From positions 24,247-88,246 of the forward strand of contig JAAXGZ010000026.1 in assembly GCA_012271135.1 (NCBI GenBank): a stretch of 64,000 nt of DNA, read 5' to 3'. Under the pieces are notes generated by a model that saw nothing but the letters and a program-made list of their open reading frames with translations, did not search any database and was not told the DNA's origin. The position numbers were made by a program, and so were the translations under genes. Source of the DNA: Caldilineales bacterium. GTDB taxonomy: Bacteria; Chloroflexota; Anaerolineae; Caldilineales; Caldilineaceae. Shown here in pieces: positions 9,840 through 18,788 of the stretch. How positions within the stretch are numbered: the stretch's first letter is position 1; the number at the start of each line of letters is the position of its first letter.

Positions 9840-10267
9840 GACTGTCTCCTTACCAAAATGCCGAATGCCGACTTGCTTTGTTGGCTCGGTTCGACGAATC
9901 GGGACCCCGGGCCTGCCAAAGGGCGCAGACTCTATAACCGGGCAGTTAGTGGTGTCAACAATGTGGGGTCCTGGCCCTCAGGACTTCCAGCAGAAACCTT
10001 GGGCGATGTCCATCAGGCCCTGTCCGCGCCCCTCCGGTTTTCGGTCGGAATCCGGCAAGGGACAGCTGAAGTGATGGCCTTGCGTAAGTGCATGCCCGGG
10101 ACCGTTTCCGGATCGACTCTCAGGATTGTGGACTGGCCTAAATACCACCTTGGCAGCACGTTGGAATGCTATGGCTCACGGCAGTCGGCTTGGAAATCGC
10201 TGAAGGGTTGGAAAGTTGCATGGAGTTCATCTCCGCTGCCTCTCGGCCGACTGATTCCCGTTCTTCG
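9840..10267. other. Spacer between GNAT copies 2 and 3, including a run-on frame
   Basis: No independent gene is visible here. The right part (10138-10267) is read only because copy 3 has lost its frame near 10298 and runs past its ancestral stop at 10268-10270. The remainder carries no recognisable motif. Confidence 0.45.
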
Positions 10268-11250
10268 TTACTGGAGTTTTCCGTACTCCTTCCAGGCAGC
10301 AACTTGATGTTGATCCCATACATGGGGTTGTTTTCTTCGTTGCTGGTCCTCATCCGAGCACACCCCAGGTCGTGCCCATGGGCAATCGACTTCAACTTGA
10401 TCGCTGTTGCGATTCCTTTACGACGCCAAGCGCGGCGGACGCCGGTAAACCGAATCCCCCCGTCCGTTGCATTGCGTAGCAAGGGATTGGCCAACGTCAG
10501 CCCTGCGTAGGCCCCAAACCCAGAGCAACTCGCCACTTGTGAACCGTTGTCCACGGCAATCAGGTTGGTCTCCGGACACATGGCGGAGCTGTTCAGCATC
10601 TTGTTGAATTCGTTGACCGAAATCGGCCTCTCCTCGTTTGAGGTGGGAGCATCGAGTTTGATTTCCACCCATGCCTCATACAGTTTTGTATGCCAGGCGG
10701 GATCATGCTCCTGCAAGTAGGTACGAGAAAGGAACTCAATCCCCGAAGCCTCAACTTTCTCGACGCAGCCTTCCCACTTCCCGAAATCGAAGGCGGCCAC
10801 GTCCAATGACGAAGAAGGAGACCGCCTCACAGCCCGATAGCCGTTGTCTGTCAACCACCCAACATTGACCATGTTGTCCTCGCGCGCGGTGGTCAACAGA
10901 ACCTTGATCTGCCGGTCGGAAATGAGACTCAGAACATACCGTTCCACATGGTCGTGGATCGGCTTGCGGTCCACGACCCATCCTTCATAATCGGGATGAA
11001 CAGTGTGATCAAACTGGATTCGGTCCTCCATGTCCAACCAATAGGAATCTGAGACAACGCCGTAACCGATGATGACGCTGCCCAACGTAAGAACGAACCT
11101 GGCACGCAACACGTCCTTGCGTGCGGTTTGGTCATGGTACTTCCACTCGTCCAGAGTGTCCTGAGGATCTTCGGGGTAGCACGCTTGGACAGCCAAACAT
11201 GCCAGATACTCTTCGTCTACAGGGCGGAAGGGACGGATCTCGAAATCCAC
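10138..11250 (-). CDS. Tandem-domain GNAT acetyltransferase, copy 3, with altered C-terminus
   Basis: This third paralogue starts with GTG at 11250, aligned with copy 2 (IRPFRPVDEEYLACLA), but the Shine-Dalgarno region has changed from AAGGAG to GGCGAG. It keeps the acetyl-CoA loop RRAWRRKGIATAIK and the NEENNPMYGINIKL segment. It then leaves the family frame: 18 bases found in copy 2 after AAGTTG are reduced to two (10298-10299). The reading frame therefore misses the TAA at 10268-10270 and adds about 50 unrelated residues. It may still fold, or be an early pseudogene. Confidence 0.7.
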   Translation of the reverse strand: MDFEIRPFRPVDEEYLACLAVQACYPEDPQDTLDEWKYHDQTARKDVLRARFVLTLGSVIIGYGVVSDSYWLDMEDRIQFDHTVHPDYEGWVVDRKPIHDHVERYVLSLISDRQIKVLLTTAREDNMVNVGWLTDNGYRAVRRSPSSSLDVAAFDFGKWEGCVEKVEASGIEFLSRTYLQEHDPAWHTKLYEAWVEIKLDAPTSNEERPISVNEFNKMLNSSAMCPETNLIAVDNGSQVASCSGFGAYAGLTLANPLLRNATDGGIRFTGVRRAWRRKGIATAIKLKSIAHGHDLGCARMRTSNEENNPMYGINIKLLPGRSTENSSNEERESVGREAAEMNSMQLSNPSAISKPTAVSHSIPTCCQGGI

Positions 11251-11360
11251 GGCTGTGTCTCGCCCCGGACAGCCAACTACCCCCACACCCCTGAAGATTC
11301 GGGTTCGGCGCCGTGGTGCGGGCCATGCGCCGGAACCCTATAACCGGGATGGCGCCACTG

Positions 11361-12581
11361 TCAGCCAGATACTTGGCTGAACCCCTGGACGATTTCCACC
11401 ACTTCCTGTCCGTACTGCTCTAGCTTCCAGTCCGGTAGGATGTGGTATCCAGCCAAAGCGGCAACGGACATGGGAGCTTCCGCGGCTATGGCCTTGAGCG
11501 AATGCTTGCTCAGAACGATGTCCGGATCGATACCCCGTTCATTGGACTTGCCCAAGCGCCACTTGCGGAGCGCGTTGAAAAGCCCAAGTTCGCGGCGATC
11601 GGTGATGGACGTAGTAGACGGCTTGAACGGACGCACCGCCACCCGTTGGCTCTGTCCTTGCTGGATACAGGAGAGAATGTCGTCCCCCAGCAGGCGTACC
11701 TGTCTGCGATCCAGGCATTTGCATTGTTCAAGCAACCGGCGTGTAGTAGGTTGATCGTGAGCCAACGACAACAGTACCTTGTCGGTCACCACACGACTAC
11801 GCGGTCGGTCCCAAGCCTGCGCAACTTCCTCGCGCCACTCCCATAAGGACTTGTACACCCCCATGTGCTTCAAGGAGACCTGCTTGGTGGTCTGGTGATC
11901 CCAGAAGGTTTTGTCCCGCGAACCAACCCTGGAATAGTCGGCGGACGCGACCTCCTCCATGTGAGCCAACCCTTCCGCAAGCCGGTCACAGTCCGACAGG
12001 CAGCGGAACAGTTTTCGATACAGTGGCACAAGGTAGGCGACATCGCCGCAAGCGTAGGTAAGCTGACTTGCCGTAAACGGCCTCTTGCCCCAATCGGACA
12101 TGCGAACCCGTTTGCTTTGATGAACCTGAAACTCATCCTCCAGAATCGAGCCGATGGAGGTGGATGTCCAACCAGCCAGGCGCGCAGCGATTTGGGTGTC
12201 GAACAGATTCGCGACGCGGATGCGGAACTCCTTATGGAGGTACCCCAGCTCGCTCTGGGCACCGTGCATCACGAACCGGCGATTTGGATCGGCAAACAAC
12301 GGGACCAGACGGCGGATGTCGACCCGGTCCGGATCCAACAGCCAAAGTTCAAGTTCACTGTCGCGACCATCCCAGCAGCGACGGACCATGGCAAACTGCA
12401 TCAAACAAATGCGCGCGGCATAGCTGTGCGCGGAATTGCTTTCAGTGTCCAGGGCAACCAGCGTGTGGGCGGACAAGGCACGCTCGAACCGCTGGAGATC
12501 CGGCTCTGAATCCACCAGTACACAGCCAAGGGTGTGCGTACGCCCGTTGCGCGTAGCAAGGCTTACTTGGATGTCCGACAT
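11361..12581 (-). CDS. rnd: Ribonuclease D-like 3'-5' exonuclease
   Basis: The 406-residue protein has a DEDD exonuclease domain (about 20-200) followed by an HRDC domain (about 330-395, with FNALRKWRLGKSNERG). RNase D trims tRNA 3' ends. Exo I is D45-T-E47 in LVALDTESNSAH and Exo III is in TYACGDVAYLVPLY. Exo II reads MHGAQSELGYL, placing Glu (E111) where the family normally has Asp. I chose ATG at 12581 (MSDIQVS); an upstream ATG at 12632 would add 17 residues and overlap the TATACT box. Confidence 0.85.
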   Translation of the reverse strand: MSDIQVSLATRNGRTHTLGCVLVDSEPDLQRFERALSAHTLVALDTESNSAHSYAARICLMQFAMVRRCWDGRDSELELWLLDPDRVDIRRLVPLFADPNRRFVMHGAQSELGYLHKEFRIRVANLFDTQIAARLAGWTSTSIGSILEDEFQVHQSKRVRMSDWGKRPFTASQLTYACGDVAYLVPLYRKLFRCLSDCDRLAEGLAHMEEVASADYSRVGSRDKTFWDHQTTKQVSLKHMGVYKSLWEWREEVAQAWDRPRSRVVTDKVLLSLAHDQPTTRRLLEQCKCLDRRQVRLLGDDILSCIQQGQSQRVAVRPFKPSTTSITDRRELGLFNALRKWRLGKSNERGIDPDIVLSKHSLKAIAAEAPMSVAALAGYHILPDWKLEQYGQEVVEIVQGFSQVSG

Positions 12582-12631
12582 GAATGCTGTAGCGGAAAGT
12601 GGCGACGCGACACAGTGGGATGCTTCCATCA

Positions 12632-12637
12632 AGTATA
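12632..12637 (-). promoter_or_regulatory. Candidate -10 element (TATACT) for rnd
   Basis: On the minus strand a TATACT hexamer sits about 50 bases before the chosen rnd start, in the gap shared with the divergent corA. The -35 position is not convincing, so this is tentative. If real, it rules out the longer rnd start. Confidence 0.3.
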
Positions 12638-12785
12638 GACGATCGACACTGTCTGTGCAGGCCGAATGTGAGAGTCTTTCCGAAATCGGTCCTGAAAACC
12701 AAAATCACCGTTCTGGACACGGTTAGACTGCAAGATTCGCATTGCCTCGCAACAGCTCTGACAACATTGCCAATTTTGCTTCAAG

Positions 12786-13775
12786 ATGATTGACACGGTT
12801 GTGCTTGACGCCGAAGGTCGCGTGTCGTGCGGCACCGAGGCCGCAACGGTTCTGATGCGTCTGCGCCAGGACCGTTGCCGGGCCTGGCTCGACTTCAACA
12901 ACCCAACGGAGGCGGAACTGGGCTTCGCCTTGGAGAAGGTTCTCCCCGTGCACGAACTGGCACGCAAGGATGTGCAGGACCAGGAAGGCACCCCTAGGCT
13001 GGCGGAGTATCCCAACTGTCTGGTCGTCGTGTTTCATTCCGTCGAGGCGTCGGGAACGGATCCGGCGGGCCTGACCACGGTCGAACACGTAGCCGTCCTA
13101 GGCCACAACCTCCTCATGACGTTCACCTACGATGACAGATCCCATTTCGCGGAAATGCACGATTCAGTCCGCCACAGGTCCGATGGCTTGGCACTAGGGA
13201 CAGTACGGCTGTTTCACGAACTCCTTGACCGCCAAGTGGGCCAAGCCAGAGGTTTGATCGAGAACTTGGTTGGATCGCTTGAATCCCTGGGAGATGTTAT
13301 TTTCACCCGCAATCTGTCCGCGGCCAGCGAACATGAAATCATGGAAGACATCCTGCAGGCCAAGAGCACCGCTTTGCGGCTGCAACGGATCCTGGGACCA
13401 CAAGCGGAACTGCTGCGTAAACTGGCGGTTGAACATCGGACGTCCATCAGTCCTCAGGAACGGGCCTACTTCCAGGTGACCTTGGAGGAGTCCGTGCATC
13501 AGGAGTCCTTGGCGGACCTGCTCGTGGAACTAGCCAACGGCACCATGACCACGCATCTGAACCTTTCCAACTACCGGCTGAGCGAGGTCATGAAGGTCCT
13601 GACCATGATCGCGACAGTGTTCATTCCCCTGACGTTCGTGACGGGACTCTTTGGAATGAACTTCTCGCACTTGCCCGGGACACAGTCGCCGTATGCCCTG
13701 GTGGCAGTGGTCGCCGCCTGCTTGATTCTCACCATCGGCATGCTTTTGTTCTTCAGACGCAAGCGGTGGCTGTAG
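12786..13775 (+). CDS. corA: CorA-type magnesium/cobalt transporter
   Basis: The 329-residue protein has the CorA plan: a long cytosolic helical N-terminal domain, then two C-terminal membrane helices. The first of these runs into the signature G290-M-N292 in LFGMNFSHLPG. The second is VAVVAACLILTIGMLLFF, ending with the usual basic tail RRKRWL. CorA pentamers conduct Mg2+ and sometimes Co2+ or Ni2+ across the inner membrane. It is transcribed divergently from rnd, and the next gene follows after 46 bases. I see no Mg2+-sensing leader. Confidence 0.92.
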   Translation: MIDTVVLDAEGRVSCGTEAATVLMRLRQDRCRAWLDFNNPTEAELGFALEKVLPVHELARKDVQDQEGTPRLAEYPNCLVVVFHSVEASGTDPAGLTTVEHVAVLGHNLLMTFTYDDRSHFAEMHDSVRHRSDGLALGTVRLFHELLDRQVGQARGLIENLVGSLESLGDVIFTRNLSAASEHEIMEDILQAKSTALRLQRILGPQAELLRKLAVEHRTSISPQERAYFQVTLEESVHQESLADLLVELANGTMTTHLNLSNYRLSEVMKVLTMIATVFIPLTFVTGLFGMNFSHLPGTQSPYALVAVVAACLILTIGMLLFFRRKRWL

Positions 13776-13821
13776 CATTGCCCCACGGAACCAGCCTCTC
13801 GGCACTCGGAGCTCCTACTTC

Positions 13822-14793
13822 ATGACCAGTACCTATGCATTTCGTTCGGCCGCCGGTGCCGACTACGGGAGAGTCATCGACTTGTGGATGCGGGGCGTGT
13901 CCAGCGACCGTGTTGCCATCGATCAGATTGCCAACACTTGGTGGAAGCGCCTCTTGTTCCGGTATGTGGCAGGCCGCAAAATCTTCCAGCAGGACATGGA
14001 AACCGCGGTGGTTCTCAAGGACGGCAACCTGTGCGGCTACTATGGTCTGCAGGCGGCAGCCGATACCATGAGCGTCTTCGACTGGGGATTGGATCTCGAC
14101 TGGAGCACCGAGGGTCTGAATGTCTTCGGATTGATGGTCGAACATATTCTTGACGACGTCTACGAACGCGACGACGACACCGAATCACTAGTCATCGGCA
14201 CGGAACGCCACGAACACGACGTGCGCGCTGCGCTGGAACGGAGTGATTTCGAACCTCTCGACTACCAGATTGCACAAATGGTGACCGACTTGCCGCTGGC
14301 GCACAACGAACCCCGCGGCGAGATGGATCTCCACCTCACGCTGCGCAACGCGCATTCCTTCGGCGATGCCATGGAGGACTGGATCCGGATGGACTATCAG
14401 GGCGACAAGAGAAAGGTGACCATCGTCCTTCCTATTCACAATGCGCTGCCTTTGCGAACCGTCACCTACGAGATTCTCGAAGGAGAGGAGCCCAAGGGAT
14501 TCGTTCAGTTCTCATCCCACAACGATGAAGCCCGATTCCTGTACGCGCTGGAGCCAGGACTGTGGGGCTCGCCGTTGGAACGCTTGGCCGTGACCGCCTT
14601 CTGCACGCAGCTGGCACGCAAACAACGACGAGTCAGGTTGCGAACGTTCAGTCTGGCCCACCTCCATGCCAGCCGTGAATCCCTCGCTTCGCTGGGTCTG
14701 AAGTTTGAACTCGCGCCCTGGGAGCGATGGGTACATCTACTCTTCGAGGACGGTGAAGAGGATGACGATGCGTCCGGTGACCACGAAGGCTGA
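13822..14793 (+). CDS. Putative GNAT-like N-acetyltransferase
   Basis: I do not recognise a specific family for this 323-residue protein. The start resembles a GNAT N-terminus (FRSAAGADYGRVIDLWMRGV). The second half has a GNAT-like run of strands (EEPKGFVQFSSHN, then a long helix, then LHASRESLASLGLKFE), so a degenerate two-domain acetyltransferase is the best guess. No clear RxxGxG/A acetyl-CoA loop is visible. The C-terminus is highly acidic. It follows corA closely and could be cotranscribed with it. It is not an obvious close relative of the three GNAT copies at 7.6-11.3 kb. Confidence 0.55.
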   Translation: MTSTYAFRSAAGADYGRVIDLWMRGVSSDRVAIDQIANTWWKRLLFRYVAGRKIFQQDMETAVVLKDGNLCGYYGLQAAADTMSVFDWGLDLDWSTEGLNVFGLMVEHILDDVYERDDDTESLVIGTERHEHDVRAALERSDFEPLDYQIAQMVTDLPLAHNEPRGEMDLHLTLRNAHSFGDAMEDWIRMDYQGDKRKVTIVLPIHNALPLRTVTYEILEGEEPKGFVQFSSHNDEARFLYALEPGLWGSPLERLAVTAFCTQLARKQRRVRLRTFSLAHLHASRESLASLGLKFELAPWERWVHLLFEDGEEDDDASGDHEG

Positions 14794-14996
14794 ACCGGGA
14801 CGTTGGCAGGAACCGGCAGCGCGTGACAAGCCGCATGGGAAGGATCCATCCAGATTCCGCGCCGGTTGATGGACCCGAAAAGGTGCGGCCGTGTCGCGGT
14901 TGATTGGCACCGAAAGCGGAACCTAGTGAAATCCGGCAGCCGGCCATACGGCCTGTCGGTTCCCGTCCACAGACGCAGTCGATCAAAGAACGAGGC

Positions 14997-17840
14997 ATGA
15001 TGGTCCAGACAACAGGAGGGTTCCTAAGTCGCCACTTGGGTCCCGGCACCCGGGACGAGGCGAAGATGCTGGCAGCGCTCAAGGTGGACAGCCTTGAGGC
15101 GCTTGTCCAACAGACGGTTCCCGAATCCATCCACCTGCTCCAGCCGCCAACGCTGCCCGAACCCCTCGACGAGCCGCAAGCCCTCAAGGAACTCCGCAGC
15201 ATGGCGGCCGCCAACCGCCGTACAGCATGTTTCATTGGTCAGGGTTTCCACCCGTGTGTTGTCCCCTCGGTCATTCGACGCAACATTCTTGAGAACCCCG
15301 GCTGGTACACGCAGTACACGCCATATCAGGCTGAAATCGCGCAGGGACGGCTCGAAGCCCTGCTCAACTTTCAGACCCTGATTGCCGACTTGACAGGTCT
15401 TCCGGTGGCCGGTGCTTCGCTGTTGGACGAAGCTTCGGCAGCCGCGGAGGCAATGACGGTTTGTTGGCGCGCAAGGTCCAGACGGTCCCAGGCCGACGTC
15501 TTCCTGGTCACAGACCGGATCCATCCTCAAGTCCTCAAGGTGCTCGAAACCAGGGCGCGCCCGTTGGACATCCGCATCGCCACGGCGCCGTTGTCTGAAA
15601 TGGACCCGACTGCGGATGTGTTCGGGGTGCTGGTTCAGTCTCCCGACACGGAGGGCACGGTCCACGACTACCGGGAACTCACTGAACTCGCACACGCCGT
15701 CGGGTCCAAGGTGGCGGCGGCCACCGATCCGTTGGCAATGACCATGTACGCCCCTCCGGGGGAAATGGGAGCCGATGTGGCGTACGGCACCACACAGCGT
15801 CTGGGCATGGGACCCGGCTTGGGCGGTCCGCATGCCGCCTTCATCGCCGTTAGGGACGAACTCAAGAGACTGATGCCGGGGCGCATGGTGGGGGTTGCCC
15901 GCGACGCCGCCGGTCGGCCGGCTTTGCGTCTTGCCTTGCAGACGCGCGAACAGCACATCCGGCGCGAAAAGGCAACCAGCAACATCTGCACGGCCCAGGT
16001 TCTTCCCGCCGTCGTGGCCTCCATGTATGCGGTGTATCACGGACCGGAAGGCCTTGCCTCCATCGCAGCGGAGATCCACCGGAAGGCCTGCACACTCCGA
16101 AGGCAGTTGGAAGTGGCAGGTGCACGGGTGTGCCGGGGTCCGATCTTTGATACGGTCAAGATTCTGGATATGCCCGACCGGAGCCTGGATGCCGTTTGGG
16201 AGGATGCTCAACGGCAAGGGATCTCCCTGCGGAGATATACCGACGGTGCGCTGGGTGTGTCCATGTATGAAGGCGTCTCACCGGACGAGCTCGACAGGTT
16301 GCACACGGCCCTTGGGGTGGAACCGCACCGAACGATCTCGGATTTGCCTGTGGTGCCGGCACCACTATCCAGGGCATCGGATTTTCTGACCCACCCGGTC
16401 TTTCACCTGTACCGGTCGGAAGTGGAACTGACCCGGTACATGGCGCGTCTGCAAAAGCGCGATCTGTCCTTGACCGACGCCATGATTCCGTTGGGCTCGT
16501 GCACGATGAAGCTGAATCCGGCCGCTTCGCTCGAAGCAGTTACCTGGCCGGAATTCGCCGAGACGCACCCCTTCGAGGCCCCCTGCAACCAGGAGGGCTA
16601 CCGTGCGTTGACTAAACAGTTGCGTGCCTGGCTGGCCGAAATCACCGGTTTCGCAGGGGTGTCGCTGCAGCCCAATGCGGGGTCCCAAGGGGAACTGGCC
16701 GGCCTGTTGGCCATTCGATGGTATCTCCACTCCATTGGGCAATCCCACCGATCAGTCTGCCTGATTCCCGCGTCGGCCCATGGCACCAACCCGGCAAGTG
16801 CCCAACTGGCCGGGTTCCATGTAGTGGTGGTCGCGTGCGATAAGCATGGGAACATCGATCTGGAAGACCTCCAGCGGAAGCTCGACGAGCACGGACCGCG
16901 TATCGCCGCCTTGATGATTACCTATCCCTCAACCCACGGAGTGTTCGAGGAATCGGTTAAAACCGTCACGGAGTTGATCCATGGCTGTGGCGGCCAGGTA
17001 TACGTGGACGGTGCCAACATGAACGCCATGGTTGGGCTGTCGTCGCCCGCCGCGATCGGCGGCGACATCTGTCACCTGAACCTGCACAAGACGTTCTGCA
17101 TTCCGCATGGCGGGGGAGGACCGGGCATGGGGCCGGTTTGCGCCGCCGCCCATCTGGTTCCATTCCTGCCGTCGGACCCCGTCGGTGAACCGGCCACGGC
17201 AACAACGGGGGCGGTGGCAGCCACGGACTGCGGCAGCGGAGCCATCCTGCCGGTTTCGTGGACCTACATCCGGATGATGGGGACAGTCGGGCTGACCAAG
17301 GCTACACAAACGGCCATCTTGGCGGCCAACTATGTTGCCAACCGACTTGGCGACTACTACCCGATACTGTTCAAGGGTCAAAACGGGCGCGTGGCCCACG
17401 AATGCATCATCGACCTTGAGTGGCTGAAACCGGCAGGCCTCACGGTGGATGACGTTGCCAAACGCCTCATCGACTACGGGTTCCACGCGCCGACAGTGTC
17501 CTGGCCGGTTCCCTTCACGATGATGATCGAACCAACCGAAAGTGAAAGCCTGCGGGAACTGGACCGGTTCTGTGACGCCATGATCCAGATCCATGGGGAA
17601 ATCCAGGACGTGCTGGAGGGCCGTTTCGCAGTCGAGGACAGCCTGCTGCGGCACGCCCCCTTCACAGCGGAGATCCTCGTGACCGAAGATTGGCCCCATC
17701 GATTCAGTCGCAGGCAGGCCGTCTTCCCTGCACAGGGGAGTGCCGAATTAAAGTTCTGGCCATCCGTCAGCCGGATTGACAATGTCTGGGGCGATCGCAA
17801 CTTCGTCTGCGTCTGTCCACCGCTGTCCGAGTATCAGTAA
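14997..17840 (+). CDS. gcvP: Glycine dehydrogenase (decarboxylating), P protein of the glycine cleavage system
   Basis: The chosen ATG gives 947 residues, the normal length for a single-chain P protein with fused N- and C-terminal halves. The PLP lysine is K698 in HLNLHKTFCIPHGGGGPG, and the N-terminal FIGQGFHP and C-terminal LGSCTMKLNP blocks are present. It decarboxylates glycine and passes the aminomethyl group to lipoyl-GcvH. GcvH and GcvT are encoded 18 kb away on the opposite strand, so the system is split. A TTG at 14904 would add 31 residues with no family match. I looked for a glycine riboswitch upstream and found none. Confidence 0.95.
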   Translation: MMVQTTGGFLSRHLGPGTRDEAKMLAALKVDSLEALVQQTVPESIHLLQPPTLPEPLDEPQALKELRSMAAANRRTACFIGQGFHPCVVPSVIRRNILENPGWYTQYTPYQAEIAQGRLEALLNFQTLIADLTGLPVAGASLLDEASAAAEAMTVCWRARSRRSQADVFLVTDRIHPQVLKVLETRARPLDIRIATAPLSEMDPTADVFGVLVQSPDTEGTVHDYRELTELAHAVGSKVAAATDPLAMTMYAPPGEMGADVAYGTTQRLGMGPGLGGPHAAFIAVRDELKRLMPGRMVGVARDAAGRPALRLALQTREQHIRREKATSNICTAQVLPAVVASMYAVYHGPEGLASIAAEIHRKACTLRRQLEVAGARVCRGPIFDTVKILDMPDRSLDAVWEDAQRQGISLRRYTDGALGVSMYEGVSPDELDRLHTALGVEPHRTISDLPVVPAPLSRASDFLTHPVFHLYRSEVELTRYMARLQKRDLSLTDAMIPLGSCTMKLNPAASLEAVTWPEFAETHPFEAPCNQEGYRALTKQLRAWLAEITGFAGVSLQPNAGSQGELAGLLAIRWYLHSIGQSHRSVCLIPASAHGTNPASAQLAGFHVVVVACDKHGNIDLEDLQRKLDEHGPRIAALMITYPSTHGVFEESVKTVTELIHGCGGQVYVDGANMNAMVGLSSPAAIGGDICHLNLHKTFCIPHGGGGPGMGPVCAAAHLVPFLPSDPVGEPATATTGAVAATDCGSGAILPVSWTYIRMMGTVGLTKATQTAILAANYVANRLGDYYPILFKGQNGRVAHECIIDLEWLKPAGLTVDDVAKRLIDYGFHAPTVSWPVPFTMMIEPTESESLRELDRFCDAMIQIHGEIQDVLEGRFAVEDSLLRHAPFTAEILVTEDWPHRFSRRQAVFPAQGSAELKFWPSVSRIDNVWGDRNFVCVCPPLSEYQ

Positions 17841-17883
17841 CGCAGGCGGGTGCGAATTACTCCCGGGGAGGGGCCACAGGGTC

Positions 17884-18756
17884 TTAAAGTTCGGCTGCAT
17901 AGGGGATCGAGGCAGCGGCTCCGGCGCGCGTGACACACACAGCAGCGGCACGGTTGGCTAGCGAGAGGGCTGTTGCGGCGGACCCCGATTTCATGAACCC
18001 GGCCATGAAGTAACCGATAAAGGTGTCACCGGCACCTGTCGTGTCGACTGGACGAACGGAAATACCGTCGACAGCGATGGTGGCCTGTGCCGAACCGCAG
18101 TAGGCTCCATCTTCTCCCTTGGTGACCACCACGGTCATGTCCGCATAGTGGTTCAGCAGGTGGCCGGCAATCCGGTCCGCCTGGCTGAAACCGGTCAACT
18201 CCTCCCCTTCCAGTTGGTTTACGAACAGGACGGACACCTGGTCCAACGGAAAGCTGGAAGCCAGGTCGTCGGCCATGGGTGCGGGGTTGTACGCCACCGA
18301 CCAGCCGCGTGCCGCCGCCAAGTGCATCATTTCGGGAACCTCGCTGGTTTCATTCTGAAACAGGACCCACCCCGGCTGCGCCTGGCCATCCAGCACGCCA
18401 GCCAGCTGTGCAGCCTCGACCGTTTGGTTGGCACCGCCATAGATGAATATCGAGTTCTCCCCCGCGCGGTTGACTTGGATAATGGCATGTCCACTGGCAA
18501 TATTTTCGCGAACCAGTACCCCTGACACGTCTACTCCACTCTCCGCCAACAGGTCCGACAGGAACTGTCCTTCCTGTCCGATACAACCCATGTGTTTCAC
18601 TTCAACACCGGCCCGTGCGGCTGCCACCGACTGGTTCAAGCCTTTGCCACCACCGAACTTCGCATAGTCTAGAGTGTGTATTGTTTCTCCGGGCCGAGAG
18701 ATTTCCTCAACTTGGTAGACATGGTCGATGTTCAGTGATCCAACGGTAACCAACAT
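17884..18756 (-). CDS. Ribokinase-like PfkB family sugar kinase
   Basis: The 290-residue protein is a PfkB carbohydrate kinase most like ribokinase: VGSLNIDHVYQV at the start, the substrate-binding FGGGKGLNQSVAAARAG, VVTKGEDGAY, and the catalytic/anion-hole DTTGAGDTFIGYFMAG. It should phosphorylate a free sugar with ATP. An AGGAGG Shine-Dalgarno precedes the ATG at 18756. It lies 32 bases downstream of a sulfatase on the same strand. The pair suggests that desulfation is followed by sugar phosphorylation, with substrate supplied by the divergent ABC transporter. Ribose itself is not established. Confidence 0.85.
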   Translation of the reverse strand: MLVTVGSLNIDHVYQVEEISRPGETIHTLDYAKFGGGKGLNQSVAAARAGVEVKHMGCIGQEGQFLSDLLAESGVDVSGVLVRENIASGHAIIQVNRAGENSIFIYGGANQTVEAAQLAGVLDGQAQPGWVLFQNETSEVPEMMHLAAARGWSVAYNPAPMADDLASSFPLDQVSVLFVNQLEGEELTGFSQADRIAGHLLNHYADMTVVVTKGEDGAYCGSAQATIAVDGISVRPVDTTGAGDTFIGYFMAGFMKSGSAATALSLANRAAAVCVTRAGAAASIPYAAEL

Positions 18757-18788
18757 GACTTCCTCCTGAAGACCATAGGCGAATTCTG

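Noticed and set aside
14904..14996. Longer gcvP start and a possible glycine riboswitch
   Set aside because: The extra 31 residues have no P-protein similarity, and the leader shows no glycine-aptamer core motifs.
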